From contig JADJCS010000001.1 in assembly GCA_016703105.1 (NCBI GenBank), forward strand, positions 248,001 to 312,000: 64,000 nucleotides of DNA. Reading direction: 5' to 3'. The translations under genes and the position numbers were made by a program. Positions 9,222-16,308 of this stretch are shown here, piece by piece. This stretch comes from Flavobacteriales bacterium. GTDB taxonomy: Bacteria; Bacteroidota; Bacteroidia; Flavobacteriales_F; PHOS-HE28. Under the pieces are notes generated by a model, which had not been told where the DNA came from, ran no database searches, and saw nothing but the letters and a program-made list of their open reading frames with translations. Each line of letters starts with the position of its first letter. Position 1 is the first letter of the stretch.

Positions 9222-10483
9222 GGAAGCAGTTGGAAGGTCCTCGCACCGAGCCACCGTAGCAGCAGCACCATCGCCACGAAGGAAAGCGCCGTGGCAAGCG
9301 CTGCCCCATGTATCCCGAACAGTGGGATCAATGCGAGATTGAGCACCACGTTGCTCGTGAAGTAGCCCGCGATGAAGATCGTCTGAATACCTGGCCGCCC
9401 CAACTGACTGAACAGCATGAGGAAGGGTTGGTAGCCCGCAGTGAGCGCGATACCGGTCGCAAGGATGGCGTACACCGCCCAAACGGTCATCGGCTCATCC
9501 GTCATGCCCAGCACCCACATCGCGACCGGGAAGAGCGGGATAGTGAGCAGCACCACGGGTGCGAGGATCCGGAAGAACTTGCGGCGGTTGCGGGCCACCA
9601 CCTTGTTCAGTATCGATGATCCGCCACGTTGCCAGGCAGCCGTGAGCACGGGGTTGATGTTGTTCCGGAAGAGGACCGGCAATTGCAGCACGCCCTCCGC
9701 CACCGTCGCAGCGAAGCTGAACAGGCCTACCATCGCATCGTTCAGGAAGACGCCCAACAGGAACACATCCACCCGAGTGTTCACATCGAGGAGCAGGTTA
9801 CCGGCTAGCGCCCGATTACCGAAACGGAAGTTCTCCAGCACGGCGATGCGGATCCCCGCGCTGGCCCATGGCATCCAATGCCGCAACGAAACCGGTATGA
9901 GCAGGAGGGCCAGAAGGGCTTCCGTCCAGAACAGAACGATAGGGAGCCGCTCCGGGGATGCACCGCGCATGGCCAGGAAGAGCACCGCGCAGAACAGCAG
10001 TACGAAGCGCAAGAGCTGGAACAGCGCGAAGAGACGCATGCGCCGAGCACCATTGTGGAAGCTCAGCAACACCTTGTTCCACGAGAAGAACAAGAGACCG
10101 GGGACCACGAGCGGGAACGCCGCGGATACGGTCGCGCTATCGAACCACCGGCCCGGCAGATCGCGTCCCAGCCAGGCGATGCCCATCACCACCAGCGAGG
10201 ATACCGTGGCGAGCAGCATGGAAGCGCTCACCTGGGCATGCACGCTTCGGCCTGCGGCCAGCTCGCGCGGCACAAAAGCCTGCACGGCGAGATGCACCCC
10301 GCCCACGGCCAACTGGCTCAGCAGGATGTACACCGCGTAGACCAGGTTGAACGCGCCCAACGCCGCAGCGTCGTAGTAGCGGATGATAAGGAGATTGACG
10401 AGCACCCCGAGCACCGCGCTCAGGGCGAAAGCCCCGGCGTTCCAGATCAGGTCCGTGGTGAACTTGCCACTGGGCGGCCGCAT
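9218..10483 (-). CDS. Polysaccharide flippase, Wzx/MATE-like (first of two)
   Basis: 421 residues, about twelve membrane helices, same superfamily as the next gene but clearly divergent. The N-terminus reads FTTDLIWNAGAFALSAVLG, then YYDAAALGAFNLVYAVYILL, the pattern of oligosaccharide translocases. It is two bases after the stop of the preceding gene in the transcript and overlaps the following flippase by ATGA. The close packing argues that both flippases are used with this glycan locus rather than one being a recent arrival. Confidence 0.88.
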   Translation of the reverse strand: MRPPSGKFTTDLIWNAGAFALSAVLGVLVNLLIIRYYDAAALGAFNLVYAVYILLSQLAVGGVHLAVQAFVPRELAAGRSVHAQVSASMLLATVSSLVVMGIAWLGRDLPGRWFDSATVSAAFPLVVPGLLFFSWNKVLLSFHNGARRMRLFALFQLLRFVLLFCAVLFLAMRGASPERLPIVLFWTEALLALLLIPVSLRHWMPWASAGIRIAVLENFRFGNRALAGNLLLDVNTRVDVFLLGVFLNDAMVGLFSFAATVAEGVLQLPVLFRNNINPVLTAAWQRGGSSILNKVVARNRRKFFRILAPVVLLTIPLFPVAMWVLGMTDEPMTVWAVYAILATGIALTAGYQPFLMLFSQLGRPGIQTIFIAGYFTSNVVLNLALIPLFGIHGAALATALSFVAMVLLLRWLGARTFQLLP

Positions 10484-10485
10484 CG

Positions 10486-11412
10486 TTACCGGTTAAAGGT
10501 ATCCTTCACCCGGTGCAGTGTGTGGCCGTGCGCATCGGTGTAAAGCAGGTCGGTACGCCGGTCCAGAAAGTCCTGGAAAGCCCGCTGGTAGCCGTTGTAC
10601 TCCTCGGTGGAAAAGATGTAGCGGCAGTGCAGGGAGTCCACCAGGTAGTGGTCCACCTGTTCCTCATCGCGGCCGCGGAAAAGGAAGGGCTTGCCGTCGG
10701 CAAGGAACAACTGGTCGCTGCCGCACCAGTAGTATACCCCGGGGCGTTGCGTGACATAATACCAGATAGGCAGATTGTTCACCAGCACCGTATCGGTCGG
10801 AGCCACTCCATTCGCCTTGAGCATGCCATCGAGGTCCTGCGGTCCCTGGTCCAACCGCTCCTTCAATGTGCCCGGCTTGGTGTCCGGTGAGGAGAAGGTC
10901 GGCTCGGCATGCCAGGTACGTTGCCGGTGCTCCATGGCCAGCACGGTGCTGAAAAAACAGACCGTCGCCATGGCGGCGATGTACCCTGAACGCTCCCGTC
11001 CTTCGAAGATCCGCCAGGCCAAAGCGAAGCCCGCCACGGTGAACAGCGGCTGGAGCGTGAGCGCGTAGCGGTAATTGAACCCACCGAAAACACCGATCAC
11101 CGCAACGGCCAGCCATACGAAGGCCAGGCCGCCGCGCTGCCAGGGCTCGAGCCGCTTCCAGATGAAGATCCCGGCGATCAGCGGCACCAGACACAACGCC
11201 CCCATCACCCCGAGGTATTGGAAATTGAAGAAGGTGGCCAGGTAGCCGTTCAACCAAAGCAGCAGCGGCGTGGCGATGCCCCGTGAGAAAAGCGCAGGAT
11301 CGAGGTCGCCGCGCGCGACCGGCAACCAGCGCAAATGATACAGCGCGGTCAATGCCACCACGGCGAGAAGCAGTGCCCAGGCGATCCTTCGTATGGTGCG
11401 GGTGTGCTCCAT
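10486..11412 (-). CDS. Membrane protein, probable C-terminal half of a GT-C-type enzyme
   Basis: 308 residues. The first 165 or so are hydrophobic helices; the last 140 (from about AEPTFSSPDTKPG) are soluble and probably periplasmic, with a pattern of Trp/Tyr/Cys like the tail domains of GT-C glycosyltransferases. It has no recognised catalytic motif of its own. Its ATG lies one codon after, and in the same frame as, the TGA stop of the upstream membrane protein gene. The two together (about 660 residues) have the size and shape of one GT39/ArnT-like protein. It may be a true separate subunit or the result of a single stop mutation. Confidence 0.6.
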   Translation of the reverse strand: MEHTRTIRRIAWALLLAVVALTALYHLRWLPVARGDLDPALFSRGIATPLLLWLNGYLATFFNFQYLGVMGALCLVPLIAGIFIWKRLEPWQRGGLAFVWLAVAVIGVFGGFNYRYALTLQPLFTVAGFALAWRIFEGRERSGYIAAMATVCFFSTVLAMEHRQRTWHAEPTFSSPDTKPGTLKERLDQGPQDLDGMLKANGVAPTDTVLVNNLPIWYYVTQRPGVYYWCGSDQLFLADGKPFLFRGRDEEQVDHYLVDSLHCRYIFSTEEYNGYQRAFQDFLDRRTDLLYTDAHGHTLHRVKDTFNR

Positions 11413-11415
11413 GGT

Positions 11416-12468
11416 TCAGAACCAGATCAGGTCCTGGAAGATCCATCCCGTTCCCAGGAACACGTCCGCCACGTAGTGTACGCCGCCCATAAGCAGCATG
11501 ATGCCTGCCGCGAGAGCTCCCCAGCGCGCGCGCGTATGGGTGGGAACAGAAAGAAGAACGAGCGCCAAGGCCAGCAGCAAGCCACCCAGGATCGCGCCAA
11601 TGGAATGGATGAAGGTCTGGGCGCCGCACAGCAGTGCGAAGAGCACCAGTCGCTCGCGCGAAGGGCGCTGCAACAAGGCGATGAAGGCCGCGAACGCCAC
11701 GGTGAAAAAGAAGATCCTGAAGCTGTCCAAATGATACACCGTGATCAAGAACAGGAAACCGATCGGCACCGTCAGCGCGATCCCACCGGCCACGGCCATC
11801 CATCGATCCCAGCGGCGGAGCAACGACCATACGAAGGCGATGAGCAGCCAGCCGTACCACATGGTGATACTGCGCACCCAGAGGTCGCTCCTCAGCTCGA
11901 ACATCCCTCCTACCAGCCCTTCCCACGTGAACAGCAGTGGAAAAGCGAAGCCGTGCAGGCCGACGTAGTAAAAGCCGGAGGTGGCGTCGAAGTGGTGCTT
12001 TTGGTAGGTGATGGCGTGGTCCCGTAGGAAGATCCCACCTTGGATCGCATACTCGAGCACGTCGTGATCGATCAGCGGCTTGTTCGCCAGGAAGACGAAC
12101 GTGATGCATGCGATGAAGGCGCTGCCCAGGAAGAAGAACCACATCGACCGGTCGCCAAGGAGCGGAGGTATGCGCTTCATCAGCACAGCGAGCTGTCCCC
12201 AGCCCTTTCCCGCAGACCAGGCCAGCCCAGCGAAGCCCAGCAGCGGCAGCGCGAGCAGGACCGCATTGGGGATCCCATGCCACAAAGCCAGCGCATAGTA
12301 AAGGACCAGGCTTACGCCGAAGGGGCCCAGACCGAGCCCAGCGAGCACCAGTGGCCAGGCAGGTAGTCCCAGGCGATCGTTGAAGCGTAAGAACGCAGCG
12401 GCCACCGTCGCGCCGAAGAGCCCGTTCGTTACCACGAGCAACAGCACGAAGAGCGCCGCACCGCTCAT
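11416..12468 (-). CDS. Multi-pass membrane protein, probable N-terminal half of a GT-C glycosyltransferase
   Basis: 350 residues from ATG 12468, which overlaps the amidotransferase stop as ATGA. About ten hydrophobic helices. The first large outside loop contains DHDVLEYAIQGG and then YYVGLHGFAFPLLF, which resembles the acidic first periplasmic loop of lipid-phosphate-sugar dependent GT-C enzymes. It ends GTGWIFQDLIWF, abruptly after a hydrophobic stretch. The next gene continues in the same frame after TGA-ACC. Function as a glycosyltransferase is inferred from topology and operon, not from a diagnostic motif. Confidence 0.6.
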   Translation of the reverse strand: MSGAALFVLLLVVTNGLFGATVAAAFLRFNDRLGLPAWPLVLAGLGLGPFGVSLVLYYALALWHGIPNAVLLALPLLGFAGLAWSAGKGWGQLAVLMKRIPPLLGDRSMWFFFLGSAFIACITFVFLANKPLIDHDVLEYAIQGGIFLRDHAITYQKHHFDATSGFYYVGLHGFAFPLLFTWEGLVGGMFELRSDLWVRSITMWYGWLLIAFVWSLLRRWDRWMAVAGGIALTVPIGFLFLITVYHLDSFRIFFFTVAFAAFIALLQRPSRERLVLFALLCGAQTFIHSIGAILGGLLLALALVLLSVPTHTRARWGALAAGIMLLMGGVHYVADVFLGTGWIFQDLIWF

Positions 12469-14498
12469 GCCATCGTGCGGTTGCGATAGAGACGCGGCAT
12501 GGCATGGATGGCCTTCAATGCACGCTCCATGTCCACCCCGATGGTCTCGAAGTACCATTGCATGCTCTCGAATCGCGGCCGGTTCTCCCGCAACACGGCT
12601 TCCAATGCCTCGCTGCGCGTTAGCATGCCTTCGCGGATCTGGTTGCTGCGGAACGTATCGAACTCGGTGAAGCCAGCGACCAGCCCGTACACATAGTTGT
12701 AGAAGGCCGCCGTGCCGTCACCGATGCGCCAACTGCTGGTGGTGTCCGGAGAGATCTCCCAGTTGTACTCCTCTTTCAGCGTGCGGTCGAGAGTGCCCTC
12801 ATCCCAAGGAATATAGTCGAAGAGCAGGAGGTACACCTCCCGCGGTTCCACATAGTAGGCTTTATAGGCGCTGTAGGTATCCGGGATGCTCGCGTTGACA
12901 TAGCCAGGGTTCGAAACGAAGTTCCGCAGGTAGTAGAGCGGTAGTTGCACCTTGGCCAGTGCGCTCTGCTTGTCGATGCGCTCCTTGTCGAAGTTGGGTT
13001 TGATACCCGCGAACCCGGCCTTGAAGTCGGTGTTCTCCAACTTGTTCTCCATCCAGATGTCGCAGTGGATGCCCGTCTGCCGCCGGATGTTGTTCACGTG
13101 AACGAGGAAGTGCTTGTCCCCCGCCATGAAGAGGGGTATCATGCCCAGCCGAGGTCGCTTCAGCCAAGCCTCCATGTTCAGACGCACGTTCCGTCGCTTC
13201 ATCTTGATGTCCGCGCTGATCAGGATGTTCTCCACCCCCAGCTTGCCGGTCATGCGCGCGATGTTGCGCCGCGCCAGGTCGGTGACGAGCCCCCAGTCGT
13301 AGGTGAAGGTGAGCGGCCGCATGCCGAACTCCTTCACCAGTAGGTGCAGGCCGTAGCTGCTGTCCCGCCCGCCACTGAAGGCCACGATGCAGTCCTGCTT
13401 ACCGTCGTGGCGGCGGTATTTCTTCAGCACCTCCTCGAAAGCGGGACGCTTGTCGATCATCAAGCCTTTGGGCCGGTAGCTGTGACAGTAGTTGCACACG
13501 CCGGCACCGTCGTAGTTGATGTAGGGGAAGGTTTCGGGCAAGAGGCATTTGCTGCAACGGCGGATGGTGCGCATCACCTCTTCCGGGAATTGGATCAGCG
13601 CGCGCAGTCGCCCCTCCGTTCCGGTGTTCATTGCCGGCTTGGCCGGGCGATCGGCCGTGGAATGGTCCTGGATGGCGAACGCATCCACGGGGACGCCTAC
13701 TGGGCCGGGAGCAGGATCCTTCAAGTGGAAGTGGGTGTTGCCGAGGTCGCGGAGATCGATCAGCCGACCCGTGAAGGGCTCGATCCATTCCACTTCCTTC
13801 CCTGCGTAGCGCTCCTTCACGCCATCGCGGTCGCGGAAAGTGCGCGCGATGTATTCCTCCGAAGCGAAGACCAGGGACCCTTGCGCATCATCGATGCAAT
13901 AGAGCGAACCCGTGTTGGTGGCCAGGAGCACTTGCTTGTGATCGGCCAATAGAATGGCCACGCTGGCCGCACCCTCCATTTCGGCGAACACGCGGCGGAT
14001 GGCTTCCACGGGCCCCGAGCCTTCCTCCAGGAATAAGCGGAAGAGGGCCGCGAGCACTTCGGTATCCACCTCGGTGCGTCGCTGGATGCGACCGCCATAC
14101 TTCGCCCAGAGCGCATCCACGTTGGTCACGATCCCGTTGTGGACCATGACGATGCCGTCCTTGATCACCGGCTGGTTGTTCGCGTTCCTTTCCTGCGTGC
14201 CATTGGTCACCAGGCGGCTATGGGCTATGACGGCCAGCTCATGGCCTCCGCCTTGGAAGGCCGGTACCAGCGCCTTGTCCAGAAAGGTGCGGTAGGCCGC
14301 CGAGCGGATCAGGTCCGTGGCCGGCACATCATCCTTGGTCACATGGATGGTAGCATCCACCGCGTTGCGGATGGCGATGCCGCTGCTCTCCTTGCCCCGC
14401 GTTTCACTGAGCACGAAGAGTTCATGAACGGCCTGTTCGGCCGAGGCCTGGTCTAGGCCCGATCCGCTCTTCGCGATGATCCCGAAAATGCCGCACAT
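12465..14498 (-). CDS. N-acetyl sugar amidotransferase fused to a class II glutaminase domain
   Basis: 677 residues. Residues 1-250 are a class II glutamine amidotransferase: Cys2 after the initiator Met (MCGIFGI) is the nucleophile, with ETRGKESSGIA and HSRLVTNG as glutamine-binding loops. Residues 310-677 are the WbpG/PseA-type sugar amidotransferase. They carry four cysteines at 315, 318, 335 and 338 (probably a zinc site) and the ATP PP-loop SGGRDSS at about 375-381. Glutamine would be hydrolysed in the first half and the ammonia used by the ATP-activating second half to make an acetamidino or carboxamide sugar. In Pseudomonas the ammonia comes from a separate HisH-like protein, so the fusion makes this a self-contained enzyme. 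Confidence 0.9.
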   Translation of the reverse strand: MCGIFGIIAKSGSGLDQASAEQAVHELFVLSETRGKESSGIAIRNAVDATIHVTKDDVPATDLIRSAAYRTFLDKALVPAFQGGGHELAVIAHSRLVTNGTQERNANNQPVIKDGIVMVHNGIVTNVDALWAKYGGRIQRRTEVDTEVLAALFRLFLEEGSGPVEAIRRVFAEMEGAASVAILLADHKQVLLATNTGSLYCIDDAQGSLVFASEEYIARTFRDRDGVKERYAGKEVEWIEPFTGRLIDLRDLGNTHFHLKDPAPGPVGVPVDAFAIQDHSTADRPAKPAMNTGTEGRLRALIQFPEEVMRTIRRCSKCLLPETFPYINYDGAGVCNYCHSYRPKGLMIDKRPAFEEVLKKYRRHDGKQDCIVAFSGGRDSSYGLHLLVKEFGMRPLTFTYDWGLVTDLARRNIARMTGKLGVENILISADIKMKRRNVRLNMEAWLKRPRLGMIPLFMAGDKHFLVHVNNIRRQTGIHCDIWMENKLENTDFKAGFAGIKPNFDKERIDKQSALAKVQLPLYYLRNFVSNPGYVNASIPDTYSAYKAYYVEPREVYLLLFDYIPWDEGTLDRTLKEEYNWEISPDTTSSWRIGDGTAAFYNYVYGLVAGFTEFDTFRSNQIREGMLTRSEALEAVLRENRPRFESMQWYFETIGVDMERALKAIHAMPRLYRNRTMA

Positions 14499-14500
14499 CG

Positions 14501-15520
14501 TCAGTCTTCTATGTTGAACCGTACTCCGTAACGACTGAAGAAGTCACGCACATCCTGCCAGCCCCTGGCCGTGGAATGCCGACTCGTGCGGCCCAGGATG
14601 TCGAACCAGGACTTCCCCGCTACGGTGAGCGCGGTGCGTTGTTCCTGGGAAAGGGGACCGAGATAGGTGGCTATCCGTTCCGCAGGCAGTTCGTTCATGG
14701 CGCGCGCATAACGCACGGAGGCCTCACCATCGTGTATGATCAATGTTCCGTTCGCGTCTTCGACACGCACCTGCCTTTCTCCCTTGAACGCCTGGAACTC
14801 GGCGTACTCGGTGAGCATCTTCCGCACCATGCCATCCTTCTCATCGTCCGTGTGCCGCTTGATGTATTGTTCTTCCGTACGCAGCACCTTGGCCGGTGAA
14901 CCGGCCGCGAGGCTGCGCGCAGGGATATCCTTGGTGATGATGGAACCGGCGCCGATCGTGGCGTACTCACCCACGGTGACGTTGGGCATGACGAACACCC
15001 GCCACGGGAACCAAACCCCTTTCTTGATGTGTACCGGCCCGAAGCTCACCGGAAAACCATCGAGTTGCGACTGCCAGGAGCCGTGGGTGAAGATGTAATT
15101 GGCGCCGCCGATGCCCACGTCATCCTCGATGGTGATGGGTTCGGTCGGGTTGAGGAAACTGTACGGGAACACTTTGACACGCTTGCCGATGGAAAGGCGC
15201 GAGCGCGGCGTAAGCATGCCGCCCACCACCACTTGCTCCATGATGGAACTGTCGTCGCCCACGATCAATTCATTGGTGTCCACAGCTACCATACTATGGA
15301 TCTTTACGCGCTTGCCCAGTTTCAGCTTGCGCACGTTGATGAAGCTCAGAGGGGCGATGCGGGTATCGTCCCCGATCTCCATCTCCCGCGCTGTGATCAC
15401 GGACAACAAGCCGAATTTCACGCCCTTCCCGATCCGGGCGCCATTCATGCGGTAGTACAAGCGTTTCAGCGGCGATGGCAATATCCCGACCGTGATCATC
15501 TTGCCGATAGGGATGCTCAT
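14501..15520 (-). CDS. Left-handed beta-helix acyltransferase
   Basis: 339 residues. Residues 25-205 are imperfect hexapeptide repeats (for example GKGVKFG, IGDDTRI, VGEYATIGAGSIITKDIPARS and AAGSPAKVL), giving a left-handed parallel beta-helix as in O- and N-acetyltransferases. A FTHGSWQ segment could provide the catalytic His. The C-terminal 120 residues are an extra helical domain that I cannot assign. It should transfer an acyl group to a sugar or sugar nucleotide. It lies between the deacetylase (ATGA overlap) and the amidotransferase (two-base gap), so the three probably act on one sugar. Confidence 0.85.
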   Translation of the reverse strand: MSIPIGKMITVGILPSPLKRLYYRMNGARIGKGVKFGLLSVITAREMEIGDDTRIAPLSFINVRKLKLGKRVKIHSMVAVDTNELIVGDDSSIMEQVVVGGMLTPRSRLSIGKRVKVFPYSFLNPTEPITIEDDVGIGGANYIFTHGSWQSQLDGFPVSFGPVHIKKGVWFPWRVFVMPNVTVGEYATIGAGSIITKDIPARSLAAGSPAKVLRTEEQYIKRHTDDEKDGMVRKMLTEYAEFQAFKGERQVRVEDANGTLIIHDGEASVRYARAMNELPAERIATYLGPLSQEQRTALTVAGKSWFDILGRTSRHSTARGWQDVRDFFSRYGVRFNIED

Positions 15521-16308
15521 TTCCGCACGAGGATGACGGCCTGCTTCGCCATATTCGTAACCGAGTCAAGCGCCCATTGCGCGGTGTGGCCGGTTAACGA
15601 ATCGGTCCAGCGCTCCGGATGAACCTGGAACACGAGTCTGTGATGTGGCCGTACCTTGAAGTAGGTCAAGAATTCTTCACCGGATCCGAAGCTCGCCGCG
15701 ATCGAGCTCGCTACATGATCCCGGCGATTGGCCCGGCCGGAGGTCCAGTTGCGCCCCGTGTCGTTGATGTAGGCGATGTCCGTGTATTCGATGTCCAGGT
15801 AAAGTTCGCCAAGGATCCCGAAGCGGTCCTTCAGGAGCGCATGCCGCACCGGATCGCGCCAGATATCACGGTTGTCAAAGGGCTTCAGCGGCCGGCCATG
15901 CATGCAACAGGTGCTCACTTGGGCGACGGTCCGGAGTTTCGCGAGCTTGACCCCGAAGTCCTCGAGCGCGGCGTTCATATCACCGTCGGTATCCGAGAGG
16001 TTCTCGTAGTGATAGCCGACCTCATGTCCCAACGCCTCTATGCTCTTTATGATGGTACAATTGAAGGTGTAGGGTACGCGGAAGTAGTAGGACGCGACGA
16101 AACCCAGCGCATGTTCCACCTCGGCCATAGCCAGCGCGCGATGGGGCTTTCGGTCAACATCGTGGCGAAGCGCCAGGAACCGCGAAGGCAGCGGCACGCC
16201 GATCAATTCCTGGAACGCATGCGAGCGTTCGAAATGCCCCTTGAGGGCGACCAGATACTCGCGATATCGCTGAAGCGTAAAGTCCCGCAACTCTTCCCTC
16301 TTATTCAA
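15517..16308 (-). CDS. Polysaccharide deacetylase-like protein
   Basis: 263 residues, read from a TTG start at 16308 because no suitable ATG exists nearby. It overlaps the end of the upstream T9SS gene by eight bases. Motifs of the NodB-like (beta/alpha) barrel are visible: LRHDVDRKP (metal-binding Asp pair), then ALGHEVGYHYENL, and near the end VFQVHPERW (metal His region). No signal peptide is present, so it acts in the cytoplasm, probably on a nucleotide- or lipid-linked amino sugar rather than on a finished polymer. The next gene is an acyltransferase, which suggests N-deacetylation followed by re-acylation. Confidence 0.78.
   Translation of the reverse strand: MNKREELRDFTLQRYREYLVALKGHFERSHAFQELIGVPLPSRFLALRHDVDRKPHRALAMAEVEHALGFVASYYFRVPYTFNCTIIKSIEALGHEVGYHYENLSDTDGDMNAALEDFGVKLAKLRTVAQVSTCCMHGRPLKPFDNRDIWRDPVRHALLKDRFGILGELYLDIEYTDIAYINDTGRNWTSGRANRRDHVASSIAASFGSGEEFLTYFKVRPHHRLVFQVHPERWTDSLTGHTAQWALDSVTNMAKQAVILVRK

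Noticed and set aside
10664..12505. A 613-residue minus-strand open frame
   Set aside because: It is another frame of the two membrane-protein genes, Arg/Gly/Ala-rich with no hydrophobic periodicity.
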